Of a stretch of DNA of 64,000 nucleotides, positions 35,701 through 46,993 are shown one piece after another. The notes beneath the pieces were generated by a model. That model was not told the DNA's origin. It made no database searches and saw only the letters and a list, made by a program, of their open reading frames with translations. Where the stretch lies: assembly GCF_035222275.1 (NCBI RefSeq), contig NC_085883.1:1488001-1552000 (forward strand), read 5' to 3'. Source of the stretch: Podospora bellae-mahoneyi (lineage: Eukaryota; Ascomycota; Sordariomycetes; Sordariales; Podosporaceae). Position 1 is the first letter of the stretch. The number at the start of each line of letters is the position of its first letter. The translations under genes and the position numbers were made by a program.

Positions 35701-35875
35701 ATAGTAGCAATTGGAAAGGTGAGAAACCCGGGAAGTTAGATGTGTAGATAAGGAAAGACTTGGATATGACAAGAGACAGTGATTAGAGCTATCGTGGATA
35801 GCCCTGTACAAAGATTTCTTTAGATCCCATATTAGATGAATCGTCCACTTCCCCAGCTGAGCTTCTACACTCGTA
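32716..35875. other. Intergenic, coding-like pieces and AT-rich relic
   Basis: Upstream of the Spok-like gene. Minus-strand coding-like pieces lie at about 33310-33530 (NKLNEPELDKIQTEF) and 33140-33274 (MADRALAEAILSGCW and ADEVKKYKQLVASLF). They could be upstream exons, leader frames or remains of another gene. From about 33780 to 34030 the DNA is strongly AT-rich and probably RIP-altered. From 34030 to 35875 I see nothing definable. Confidence 0.4.
33780..34030. repeat. AT-rich tract, likely RIP-altered relic
   Basis: About 250 bases of strongly AT-rich, TA-rich sequence (runs such as TTATTAAATAATAAAG and ATACTATTAATATAG) that contrast sharply with GC-balanced neighbours. This is the usual appearance of DNA mutated by repeat-induced point mutation in sordariomycetes. 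The parent repeat cannot be recognised. Confidence 0.5.
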
Positions 35876-36601
35876 CTATAATTCTATCACTGCGATTGGC
35901 TTCCACTCCTGAATCGGCCCATCCGATGGAACCAGCCATACCATACCACCATCCCAGCCATCGTACATTCCTCTCTCTCCGCTCGCAGCCTGTCCATCAT
36001 CCGGCAAAGCGACCCCGGCATCCACAATTATTCGACTTACCTCTCTCATTTTCTCCTCAGTAATCGGTACATCACCGCTGTTTCCCACACGGCATGCATG
36101 TCAGCCATTCGCTACTTCTATGCAAAAAAGACCAAAACAAGCGATGAACACTTACTACATCAAGCTAACATGCGGCCCAAACTGCTTCCTCCACCACTCC
36201 AACCATTCCTTCGTCTTCTCGCCCCGTTCGTCCTCTTCCCCAAACACTCCCCTCGCCCTCGAAACCCCCGCAAGGTCTTTGACGCCCTCGTACCCGACAG
36301 ATATGTAACACCGCCTATAGAAAACATCCTGACTCTTCACCTTGCCGAAACGGACCTTGACGTGTTCGGCAGAAGGGAAAGGGATCGAGTCGAGCCATGC
36401 TTGTGGGTCGGACCCGTAGACAGAGGGAGGGACATCACTGGTCAGGGTCATGTGGGGGGAGAAGAAATGCGGTTTGACTTTAGGAGATGATGCAGCTTCG
36501 GAGGGGCACTTGGAGGGGAGGGTCGAACTGATGAGCTTCGTGAGGATGGAGTAGAGGGGATGCGTCACTGGAGGCAGAAGCCAAAGGGAAGAGCCAGGCA
36601 T
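35876..36601 (-). CDS. CPD1: 2',3'-cyclic-nucleotide 3'-phosphodiesterase (2H family)
   Basis: Predicted cyclic phosphodiesterase of the fungal Cpd1 type, which hydrolyses ADP-ribose 1'',2''-cyclic phosphate formed after tRNA splicing. Exons 36156-36601 and 35876-36077 (intron donor GTAAGT, acceptor AAACAG) give 215 residues, close to family length. Both catalytic HxT/S motifs are present: HMT at residues 50-52 and HVS at 144-146, the latter in GPHVSLMYGD, which is created across the exon junction. WLLPP near the N-terminus also fits. The 2H fold and catalysis are family knowledge; the identity is supported by both motifs and their spacing. Cytosolic, no signal peptide. Confidence 0.88.
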
Positions 36602-38344
36602 TGTGAGAGGCTTGCGGTTATGGAAGTAAAAGGAGTTAATTACGCAGTTGAGTTGTCCGGAAACGGTGTCGTTCTTGGTGTCGTTGATGGCGCGGGATGA
36701 GGTTAAAGGCGGGGTCGGCTCTGCAAGGTGTTGCCCTCTGTCACCTGCGGGCCGGGCCAGCCTCCACCAGATGCCAAGAGATTGACCCCTCAGTACCCCC
36801 CGACAACTTCACCTTTTACTACACACCCCCGCTGTGGGATCTTGTCAACGATACTTTTGTACGCGTCTTGTTTAAAATCGGGCATGCAAAATGAGACATT
36901 CTACCCCTGGGTCTCGGCGCTACCTGAGATTCCGGCTCTGATTCCAGTCGTGAATATGGTTTTGGGTGTAGTCTTTTAAGTGGGAATGCCCATTCCCTTC
37001 AGTTCAATCCTCACGGGTTAGGGCTAGGGTCTTCGTTTGGGATTGCAGTTTTTCTAGTGTGTTTAGTCGAATCTAGCTTGTGGCTGACCTCTGGGAGAGC
37101 TGGCCTGAGCGGTAGAATCCTAAATGTTGAAAGCAGTGAATGCATCTAAATGATGAAACGAGCTGAAAAGCAGGCTTAAAAACGCTTGATTCTGGTAAAT
37201 ACCTAAGGTAAATAAATAGGTATAGTTGGCGCAGATTCAATGGTTAGTAGTATTCTGGCTTTTCTTTTCTACTTATCTAAGCAGTATAAATACCCCTCAT
37301 CCTAGTTTCTGCTATCCACTATCCGAGCATTAAAAAGCATAGTCTAAGCCTTTCTGTCCACAATCCAAGCATTACAAAGTCTTAGTTTAAACTTTTCCCG
37401 GCCACTATCCAAGTATTAGACATCCTTAGTTCAAGTCTTCATCCCAGCCTTTCAAATTTGTAATGAAGCTTTTATAGCAAGCTAGGGAGAGGTGTTCGAG
37501 AAGGGTACCTCGGGTTGTTGGTTGTTGTCTATTTATCATAGGGGGGACTTTTTGGAACCCATTTACTACTTGCAAGTTATCTTCCCAGTAATCCCCAAGT
37601 ACCACCACCAGCAGCGACCGAGTAAAAAGAACAATTCACCAACCACAATCAAAGAAGATGGTATATTCAAGTCGGAAAATGAGTCATATATAGATTTCGG
37701 GTTATAGTTTGTCTTCGAACTTCATATTCAGAATTCTTGCATTCTAGGTACCCCATGTCACTTTCCTCCCTGAACGGCCCATCAACCCGACCTCTCTGCG
37801 CTAGTCCAAAGCCTGATCTCCCATTAAGACCAGTTGCGTTGGGGTGCGACTTCCAAGGTGACCCTTTAAAAGCTCAGCACCTTCGTTCGGGCCCGACCCG
37901 CATGTCCCCAGATCTGCTACGCCGCACCACTGTTATGAAAAGCTTGGCGATAATCAGACCAGAGAGAGGCCACCAAGAGGCCAGGGCCAAAAATTCCATG
38001 CGGCGTGACTAACACAAGACGCCCTTCGGAGTCAACCTAGTTGTGCTCTGCCAGTCCAATGAATGACCTCCACAAGGCCATCTCCAGTGACCTGCAAATC
38101 AAGCGATGCAAAACAGGTCGGTAGAAAAACCTGAAAAACAAGAGAAAGTGCTGTTGATTCCGAGTTCCGGATGACCTGACAGGATGTTATATACAGCCAT
38201 GATAGACTTTTGTTTTCCTTTGCTGGACATATTTTACTCAACTCATTTTGTGAACCAGTCGAAACATATCAGCTACGCACTTTTTAATCTCGTCCTAACA
38301 ACACAATCACCATTACATAACCAAGTCATACACTCTAAATAATC
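36602..38344. other. Intergenic region with degenerate tandem repeats
   Basis: About 1.7 kb with no recognisable gene. It holds the promoter of the cyclic phosphodiesterase gene at the left, an AT-rich part with three degenerate repeat units (about 37311-37446, listed separately), and the promoter of the gene at 38345. Short open frames in between lack any motif. Confidence 0.45.
37311..37446. repeat. Degenerate tandem repeat, three units of about 45 bp
   Basis: Three diverged units start with CACTATCCGAGCATT, CACAATCCAAGCATT and CACTATCCAAGTATT; each continues with a related stretch containing TTAGT or CTAAG and a T/C-rich end. No coding or functional assignment. Confidence 0.6.
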
Positions 38345-39490
38345 ATGCCAACAACACACCTCGGCACCAAGGGGCAACCCCTGATCGCAGCAAAGTTAGC
38401 ATTAGGGACCAATAATCAAAATTCACAACCTCAAGCAGATGCCTACATAGCCCGTACGGTCCTATCCAACGGCTACGTAGCATACCGAGCAACTCTGACG
38501 AACTGGCTACCTGATTACCAATACCTACATCGAGCTCCCTGTCCCGAAGTCCCAGTTAACGGTGGCGAACATTGGAGACACGACAATCAGTCACAAGTCA
38601 AGCGAGATACTACGCTCGCCCTCTTACCGCACAAGCGCCTTGTTGTCTCCGAGGACTTTCCTCTAGGTAGCCCCTGGCCGAGCAATTGCGCCGCGAAGAA
38701 AGGCCACTTACGCGATGTCAAGGCTCTCAGCTCAAGTTCATCAAAACTCACAGGAGAGAAGGAAAGGGAGAACAAGGCGGTAAAGGAGACGGCTTGGTGG
38801 CTGAAGTTTGACTGTCGGGGTGTGCCGGAGGAAATGAAAGGAGCTATGCAAGAGGAGGATGAAGAGAAAGAGCGAGTTAAGCAGCGACAGGCGGAGAAGG
38901 CAAGATTTCAGGGTGGGAGAATGGTGCAGAGAGGAAATGCAAAGGTGTGGAGAAAGGAACCTCGATTTAGGGGTAGTGGGAGAGTCGTGACGCTTGATGA
39001 TCCTGTGAAAGATGGCAAGGAACTGGCCTTTGGAGAGCAAATCCTGCCCAGTGACTTGTGGAGGGAAAACAGACGTTGGAATGCTCCTACTGTCGAGGAG
39101 GGTGAGGGAATGCGAATGGAGGATATTATTCGTGAGGAGCCGGCTTATACGATCAGAACAGTACAACGACGCACCCCGAAGAAGACTGTTAAGAAAACGA
39201 TTAAGAAACGGGTCAGCTTTAAAACCCCGTTGGTGGAAGAGATTCCGTACTTGCAACCACCTGAGCTCTTGCTACCGGGTTCGGATAGTGATTGTGGGTT
39301 GAGCGTGGAATCGAATAGTGGATGTGAATACGATGGTTTCCTCGACTTTTCCGAGGATGAGGCTCAGGGATGGGTGCCTGTTATGGTGCGAGAAGACCAA
39401 AAGAAAGAAGAGGAAGGGTGGGTATCCCTTACTGGGTCCTGGATGATGCTTGGCGGAGTGCCGGAGGAAAAGAAGATGGTGAAGTTGTAG
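38345..39490 (+). CDS. Unknown charged protein with RVSF motif
   Basis: Single-exon frame of 381 residues starting MPTTHLGTKGQPLIA. It has no signal peptide or membrane span. The N-terminal 120 residues include an aromatic YRATLTNWLPDYQYLHRAPCP segment. The middle is a highly charged helical region (RVKQRQAEKARFQGGRMVQR). Near residue 290 the basic run KKTVKKTIKKRVSF contains an RVSF sequence, which matches the short docking motif for protein phosphatase 1. The C-terminal end is acidic (DSDCGLSVESNSGCEYDGFLDFSEDE). The intact frame of this length and the composition support a real gene, but I do not recognise the family. Function unknown; the phosphatase link is only motif-based. Confidence 0.65.
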   Translation: MPTTHLGTKGQPLIAAKLALGTNNQNSQPQADAYIARTVLSNGYVAYRATLTNWLPDYQYLHRAPCPEVPVNGGEHWRHDNQSQVKRDTTLALLPHKRLVVSEDFPLGSPWPSNCAAKKGHLRDVKALSSSSSKLTGEKERENKAVKETAWWLKFDCRGVPEEMKGAMQEEDEEKERVKQRQAEKARFQGGRMVQRGNAKVWRKEPRFRGSGRVVTLDDPVKDGKELAFGEQILPSDLWRENRRWNAPTVEEGEGMRMEDIIREEPAYTIRTVQRRTPKKTVKKTIKKRVSFKTPLVEEIPYLQPPELLLPGSDSDCGLSVESNSGCEYDGFLDFSEDEAQGWVPVMVREDQKKEEEGWVSLTGSWMMLGGVPEEKKMVKL

Positions 39491-40290
39491 GATAGGGAAA
39501 GTTGGCACAGAGAGTGATCTCAGTTAGGATAGGTAGATAGGTAGCAATCGCAACAGAGGTACCGAACATGATTGGGAATGAACTTTGGGCATACCTCAAT
39601 TCCGATGAGCCAAGCCTGGCCAAGTGTTTTTATCATGGTCAATGATCGTGTCCAAGCCTTACTCGGAGAATTCGAGCCTCCTGGTGACATCGGACGGCAG
39701 TCAACTTCTTGACACCTGCCGGTTGAGGTACCGAAAACAACTAAAAAGTCTTACCATCGCGATCTGCCTCAGGGGTTGGGTTGCAGCGAACAAGACCCTG
39801 TTGTGTGTCACATGAAAAAGGGCAGCCTATCATAGCGATGAAACAAGCAGCTCCCAGGAGTCGGGGGCAAACTGTGCCCCGCTAATCCTGGATGCCCCGT
39901 CTCATAGGGCGTATCAGATCCAGGGGATCTAGCATCACCAGCAAATAAACGCTGTGGATGGCCAACGTCCCTGGTATGGCACCCTGACATCCATGCTGCA
40001 CACAGCCCAACCGATGGGCAGCGTTCGATTCTTCATCTCGACTTAGGGGTACGCCGAGATGCGCGCTTAGCTCCCATGATAAACAAACAGGATCGGTTGT
40101 CAAAAATAAGCTTAATACTTGGGCACCGCCCTACTTTCAGTGTAGTTAGAGTAAGATCGGGATATCTCAACATTGCAAGTGTCGGATGATGGTGTTGTGA
40201 AAAGCATCGCCCTCGATCCTTTCCTCCTTCCATTCAAGATATACACAGTCGTTCCTTCCCTTTCAATTCTTTTGTTTCAACCATCAAGCC
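39491..40290. other. Intergenic, no gene seen
   Basis: About 800 bases between two plus-strand genes, carrying the promoter and leader of the secreted-protein gene. No other feature recognised. Confidence 0.4.
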
Positions 40291-42151
40291 ATGGTTCGCC
40301 TGTACCTTCCTTTCGCTGCTGCCTTGGCGCACAGCATTTCTGCTTTTGCTAGCGCGATTCCATATGTTTCGCCCAACACCATCATTGACACTCGCGACGT
40401 GAGCTCATCATCCATCGAAGACACAGTCTTGGCAAAACCCAACACTGTCATCCTGAAGCCCATTCGTTTCCCCCGCCCGGTAAATACCAGACGTGAGCTC
40501 CGAGCTGCCTTTTCGCTCAAGTCCGAAGAGACTCTTTACTGGTCTAGCGAGGACGGCACCATCGCCAAGCTTCGCATCGAAACCGCCGGCGAAAACGAAA
40601 ATCTCGTGAACCTCGAGCTCATCGACGACCTCATCACCCAAGTCAGCTGTCCCCAGACCGACGGCGAGTTGAAGCTTACCTTTTCCGAGGAAGCCGACTT
40701 TAACGAAGCGGAAGATATATGGCAGTGGGTCAACAAGAAGCCTGACAACCACTTCTTCCTGCTTGTTGGTGATGGCGCTTGTGGCAGCAACACCGAGCGT
40801 ATCATCTACAATGTCACTGGGCTGATCTATAATAACGAGAAGGAAACTGCTATCTTAAGTGTTGAGCAAACAACGTGGAAGAAAGCGGCACATACTTTTG
40901 ACTTAACCGTCGGCCGGCCGGCGGTCCCTCCCAGCGAGATTAAAAAGAGGCAGTTCTTGAAGGATACGTGGAACAAAATCAAAGATGGGTTTACTAAGGT
41001 CGGAGAAAAGATTAAGGAGACCGCCGATAAGGTTATTGGGAAAGTAAAGGAGAAGGTCGAGGAGATTCCAGCTATTACCGTTCCTGTGCTAGGTGAGGTG
41101 AACCCGTTCGACCCAGCTTTTAACCCCGATTTCTCGATTCCGTTCGAGTCGAATCTCACGGCAAAGACGATCTCGCTCTCTCGGGATCAAATCGACGCTT
41201 TAGCTACATGTGTTAGCTGCTTTACGACCGGGTCATTGCGCATTGAGGCAAGGTTCGCGGCCAAGGCGTTCAAGCTATCCGAGGCCAACGTGGAGATCTC
41301 TTTGTCCGACGAGCTGGCGGCCACTGCCATTGTTGCTCTGAAGGCGCAAGGCAGTGTGTTGAACGGGCCTGCCTTGTCACAGAGTATTCCGATCTTTGAG
41401 TTCTCGCCTGCGGGTATTGCTATCCCCGGTGTGCTCACTGTGGGCCCAACAGTGGCTATCTCTTTAGGTGCTGAGCTTGGTGAGCTGAAGGGGAGTCTTG
41501 GCATCACCCTGGGAGGCACGGCTAGCCTGCCCAAGGGATCAACTGCCAAGCTTGACTTTTTGAATGAGGCCAGAATGAGTAAGAGCGGTTGGGAGATTAC
41601 GTTTGAGGAGCAGCCCCTGAAGGTGGACGCAAATATTGAAGCTCGCGCTTCGGCTTTCCTTAAGGGCTCGATCGGGATGGAAGTCAGTGTTGTTGGTAAG
41701 TAAATAGTTCTCTCCACTGCTGTAAAGATATTATCTTAGCTAATACTCTTATAGAAACGGGCTTTGCTGCTGAGTTGACTGCGAAAGCGCCAACTTTGTC
41801 TGCGTCTTTAAAGACAATCACTTGTTTGTCTGCCCTTCCCCAAGAGACGCTGATTCACGATTGGCTTTAACTAACATGGTGGGCAGCTGCTACTTGCACG
41901 GCTTGTGGAGGCTTTCAGAACGGCTTCCAGGGTAGTCTCAATCTTGGGGCATCGGTGGGTGTCAGCCTGACAAGGAAGAGTTCCGGGGCAGATGTACCAT
42001 TATGGAACATGAATTTTGGAGTGAGTTTCCCTTATTGTCTGGCATTGATCAGTGATAGCTGATTCGTTAATAGGAAGCCAACACTTTGGAACTTGCCGGA
42101 TTCTGTGAGGGTTTTGGGCCACAGGGAGACCGGTGTCTGGCTATCATCTGA
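40291..42151 (+). CDS. Large secreted fungal protein (DUF7029/DUF7223-like)
   Basis: Exons 40291-41695, 41755-41823, 41887-42020 and 42074-42151 give 561 residues; donors GTAAGT, GTTTGT and GTGAGT are good and all junctions are in phase. An N-terminal signal peptide (MVRLYLPFAAALAHSISAFASA) is followed by a globular region (ETLYWSSEDGT, DGACGSNTERIIYNVTGL). A linker includes a KKRQ site suitable for kexin-type processing and a lysine-rich amphipathic helix (DTWNKIKDGFTKVGEKIKETADKVIG). Then a beta-rich part follows, with a CVSC motif and a second CTAC motif near the end, and a final pair of cysteines. These features resemble fungal secreted proteins with DUF7029 and DUF7223 domains; function unknown. 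It is probably a cell-wall or extracellular protein. Confidence 0.8.
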
Positions 42152-42554
42152 GATACTTGTCAATTCAGCCACCTCATCATTATTGCATCCAATTCAAGGA
42201 GACCTCTGGTGATTCTCTCTATTCTAGAGCCTTGTCTTGCGGCTCTTGCCAAGCATCTTGTTGGTGCAGTAAACTGGGGCGGTGCTATTACCTGCATATT
42301 TCGCCAACAGTTAATGCCCAACTGGACCAGGTGACCAACCAGAGCATTGCAATATTTATCGAGGATAAGCCTCAAGGTCTGCCTTCAACGGATATGTGGC
42401 TATGCAGCTGACTGGGCGGTAGGATTGCAGATGCATATGCATCGAGTGCTAGCGGGAAGACGGCCACATGAGCCTGGTCGAGGCACATATACCTTGCACA
42501 TTAGCCTCCTACATCACCACTTGAGTTCTGATTTTGGACTATTTTTTGCAAATC
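42152..42554. other. Short intergenic region
   Basis: About 400 bases with no recognised feature between the secreted-protein gene and the first ankyrin-like locus. It may contain the true start of the latter. Confidence 0.35.
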
Positions 42555-44807
42555 TTTTGGTACCTTTGACAACATACTCGATCTGGTTACCTCTATTGCT
42601 AGCTTCGCCTACCAGACCTTTTTGACCTACAACGGCCTGGGAGATGATGCTAAAGATCTCGCAAAAGAGATCAAAAGTATCTCAGGGAAAACAAGCACAT
42701 GTAAAAAGGTCTATGAGCGGATCTATTCAGGGGTGATTTGGGTCTCCTTCCCCGAGCAGTTGTAGCGAAGATTGATTACCAGTTTGGAAAGATGTCAGAA
42801 GACGTTGTCAGAAGCTGAGGAGAAGTCAAATAAGCTTCTTAAAAGTCCTAGCCGTAAACTCCTCCAAGTTCTAGACTTCGATGAGGTGAAAAGGTTGAGG
42901 GACAATTTGCGGTCGAGAGATAAAGACCTGCGATTAGTTGTGGAGGACATCCACCCGTAAGTCGCTTTTTCTTCTGGCCAGTGTTACTGTTTCTTTCATC
43001 TATTCCAGTGAGAGGTCTTGGTTATATGATACTTCATGCCTACATCATGCAAGGGCAACCGTCCGCTAACATCGGGTGCTCAAAACAGGGAGATAGGCGC
43101 CTAAACACTCAAAGACGCGCGCCAAATAAAAGACATGTCCTACCAGACCAAGCATATCTCTCGCCAAGCAAGAGACACGGCCGACCAAACAAAAAGAATG
43201 ACCTCCAAATTACAAAGTGACGTCCAAAAAAAAGGCGCCGTAGCCTGCCAAACACAGGCCATTGTCCTCAATATCGAATCCCAACTTAAAAAACTCATTA
43301 AAGCATCCCACGCACCGAGTCCAGGACGCCAATTTGCAGATGAGTTCCACCATTAGTGAGGACACTTTTGCTTTACGGTAAGAGCGTCGATAAGCGACAA
43401 CTGCCTAATATACTACTCTACAAAATGCTTATAGTGACCCCGATCAATCGGACAACAAAATTACTTTTATTAGCTTTCTGCTCGACGAGGGGGCTGATCC
43501 AAAGCTTACCACTAAAGGTGCTCAATCAACATTCCTGCACCTCGCTGCCTACAATAACAACGTGAAAGCACTGAAGGCTATCAAGAGAAGCCTAGTGCCA
43601 GAGGACGACGAACCTACTGATGCCAAGACACTCGCCGCTCGAGCTACAAGCTTCCTGTATTCACAAGGAAAAAGAGGTGACGACACTGCCCCGTCGACCT
43701 TCAACTTCGATGAGTACAGTGTCAACCGTGCAGCGCTATAGATGCCACAAAAAGGAATGGAAGAGTCTCCTATGTAAGGCCAACAAGAGCGGTAGGAATG
43801 TTCTTCACATGGTTGCTTGGGGGGCAGCACCTGAGGCGGCCGAGTTTTTGGTTAGCGAGATTGTGAGAGAGAGGCTGAGTGAGCGGTTAGTTAGGGAGCA
43901 GGACGACAAGGGAAGAACGCCTTGGGATGTTTTGTCTGGAAAATGTTCCAGGGGAGATAAGGATGAAAGAGCGTTCAGGAAGATGAAGACTGCGTTAGAA
44001 AAGGCGGGTGCCCACTTGTCTGCAGCTCAAGAGAAGGAACTAGCAAAGGAGGTACAGGCTAAGGCGCTACCTCAAGTCGACCAGCAACATGAAGGTACAA
44101 AGAATGCGTCAAAGACCACTCCACACCAGCAACCACGCCGGAGCCCGCCTCGAGGCAGGTCTGAGGTTCGATCTCCACAGAAGCACGAGGACCGTGGTCG
44201 GAATAAAACCCCAGACTCAGGTCAACGACAGAATGACCAAAGCCATCTCAAATATCCAGACCGTAGAGATGATGACTGGTCACTGGGAAAGAGCGATAGC
44301 CGCCGTGGAAGATCCAAGGCACCTACGAAGGACGCCAGCCAGAACAGGACCAACAGACAACGGTCGAACAGTCCACAGGTCGCCAGACAGGATGTGTGCA
44401 CAAATAAGATTTCGAGTCACGAAGTGACACCTGACACTGGCAGGAGCGACAAAGCGGCCGGTGAGAAACAAAAATCCAGAAAGAATACACCAAAACCTCG
44501 AGGTGTTCATTCAAGCCAGATGAAGAAGCCAACACCAAGTCGAGATACTAGAGCAGCCAATTTACCGCCCCCCGTGAACCAGAGGAGCAGGTCCCCAAAT
44601 ACCTTGCCTGATTTGAAGCAAGATGCCAAATGTAAGATGCGTCCAGTGTCATCTCAAAGTGAAAGCCAAAAGAAGCCTAAGGGTAGAGTCTCCACGGGCG
44701 AGGTCAGCAAAAGCACGAGGAGTGCTGGGCGGGATACAGCATCCAGAAATGGGGCTCGCAGCGAGGAAAGAGGTGCTGCTCGGAATAAAAAAAAACTTAG
44801 GTGGTGA
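42555..44807 (+). pseudogene. Ankyrin-type gene, copy A (appears broken)
   Basis: A coding-like locus with, in order: an N-terminal helical region of about 130 residues (TYNGLGDDAKDLAKEIKSIS; SLERCQKTLSEAEEKSNKLL); a coiled stretch (QTKHISRQARDTADQTKRM); ankyrin-like units (FLLDEGADPKL with LHLAAYNNNVKALKAI, then SGRNVLHMVAWGAAPEAAEFL and DDKGRTPWDVL); and a long basic Arg/Ser/Pro-rich tail. One intron with a GTGAGG donor and TTATAG acceptor is clearly usable. The layout recalls fungal NLR-like or ankyrin proteins with an N-terminal signalling domain. About two or three interruptions are seen, so it looks inactivated or is wrongly modelled. A related locus, copy B, lies just downstream. Confidence 0.5.
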
Positions 44808-45456
44808 TCTTTGGAATCAAGTGTTGCCGTCAAAGGACAGTCTTGTAGAAGCAGGTCCTCAGTTGGGTCAGATGTTACAGACTGAACCTCTTATCAAGAA
44901 GTGGTTGGACAATGTTCCAGTTAATTGTGGCTTTTATTGATGAGTTAGACTTGGAATAGCCTACCTAGGAATAAAAGATGAGAGATCTCTAGATGTTAAT
45001 TGAATCTGAGTGTGTACACAACCAACATTATAGAGAAAATATGATCTTAAAAGCTATAATTGGTGTGCTGAAGGCTCTCGGCTTTCTTTGTAGCATTTTA
45101 TGTTTCTTGTCCTTATTGTAGCATGAAGCATGAAGCGTGTGGTCAGAGTAGTTTCAGGAGTAAGAAAAGGCCTCCATAGGGAAATGAGGCTCTGCTGCCA
45201 AAGGGGGCAGTCGTGTTAATCCCCTATCATGTCAGCACAATGAGCCGCAAACATGCTGCTCAAGGACCAACTGAATCCGACCTTGAGGCTGTGTTCACAT
45301 TCGCGAGGGCAATCTGTGGGAGTCTAAATCACAAATCATCTTCGGATTGCCACCGCTACCCCCGTCCAATCCTCAATCCACTCTTGCCCCCTTAACTCAA
45401 GGCCATCTTTGCCGTTTGTCCTTCAGCACAGAAATCACTCACAGTCAAATCACACA
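44808..45456. other. Spacer between two ankyrin-type loci
   Basis: About 650 bases. The first 130 continue an open frame with no recognised content. The remainder is AT-rich non-coding sequence and the presumed promoter of copy B. Confidence 0.35.
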
Positions 45457-46993
45457 ATGTTGGATCAAATCATCATCTTGCAGGATTCCGCCCAGCGGCT
45501 CTTGACTACCTACAACAGCCTGACCTACCGTGTCCTATGCAGTGATAACAGTTTCAGAGATCTTGCCAATAGCATCAAGGCCGTCTCCGTGGCACTAGAC
45601 TCCTGCAGAGGCCTTCTTGAACAGATCAGGTCTGGTACTACCAGCATCCCTATAACCACTGATCTCTCCCCGCGACTTGAGACGAACATTGAGGAGTGCA
45701 AGGTGGCCTTTGCGGACGCCAATGAGAAGGCAAAAAAGATGATGCCCCAGCAAGGTTTCACAAAACTGTGTTGTGCGGCAGCGAGGATTTTGGTAATATT
45801 TGATGATATTGTTAAGTACTCGAACAAACAACTCTAGAGAGCAAAACCTTTCCCTTATCCTTTCCATATATGTGGGCCCCAGGGCCGAAGCCCTAGAGCA
45901 ACCTGATTGCCAGTTTCACAGGAGTATGCTCCCACAAGCCTCTGGGATATATCAATTTGCTGGGATGCATCGGTTGACGAGTCGGTTGTATGCGAGGGAA
46001 CGAGAGATTTATCGGGTTGTTCAGGCTGTTAGGTTGTATATGATCCCCCAAACCTCCATGTCTATACCAGTTTCACGGAAGGTTTGTGTACTGACGCGCC
46101 GTCGACGACATATAGACAAATAGCCTCACCACTCCTACGAACTCCCCAAAACATCCTCTCCAACGCGCGACAGCCATTCAGTCAACCTCTCCCAATCCGA
46201 GGTATCCACCCCGGCCTTCAATTCCAACCCCAGAGATTCCAATGGTAATTCAACACGCCCAACATCAACGAAAAGTCCCCCAGAACCGGGCACACCGCCC
46301 TCCACGACATGTGCACCACCACCGGGAAAAGCACCAAGACCACTACCGTCATCGAGTCCCTCCTAGAAAAAGGGGCCGACCCAACCGCCACACTGAATGC
46401 GGCCTCTTCTCAGTTAACAGCCATACACCTCGCGTCGTATCACAACAACGTGGCCGCGCTGGAAGCCACCAAAGAAAGCATGACAACTACCAGAACATTT
46501 ACATACACGCCTCAATATCAAATAAACACCCGATACACCCAATTCCAGGCCACCAATTACACCGGCCAGTGGAAGTGGAAAAATCTGCTCAAACGAAAAG
46601 ATTCCGGGGTATGACCCCTCTTCACTGGGCGGCTACTGGTGTCTATCCTGAGGCGATAAAGTTCTCACTCAAGAGGTGTAGGACGCCGGGTTGAGGCAGG
46701 AGGTGATCGATAGCAAGGATAGAGAGGGGAGGACGGCATTGCTTGTTGTGGGGCTGGGGTGTAATAAGCTTGGGGATAAAGACGCGGTGACAAAGATTGC
46801 AAAGGCTCTCGTGAAGGCGGGGACGAGCCCTGATGTGGCGGATTGGAGGGGGCAGACGCCGAGGGGGATGCTGACCAATCTTGAGATTGAGAAGCCTGCT
46901 TTTTCACAGAAGGAGCAGCAGACATATGATGTTGCCGAGGGATACTCTCAGGGTTATGGTGGTTATCAAGGTTACAGGTATCAGGGATATTAA
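45457..46993 (+). pseudogene. Ankyrin-type gene, copy B (appears broken)
   Basis: It starts with an intact 126-residue helical frame (45457-45837, MLDQIIILQDSAQRLLTTYN), resembling in position and character the N-terminal region of copy A. Ankyrin-like pieces follow between 46309 and 46993: ESLLEKGADPTA with IHLASYHNNVAALEAT, then MTPLHWAATGVYPEA, then KDREGRTALL and VKAGTSPDVADWRGQTPRG. The end is a Gly/Tyr-rich tail with YQGYRYQGY. Each ankyrin piece has a counterpart in copy A in the same order, so the two loci look like a tandem duplication. The frame is interrupted about two or three times. The first 126 residues might survive as a separate small protein. Confidence 0.5.
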
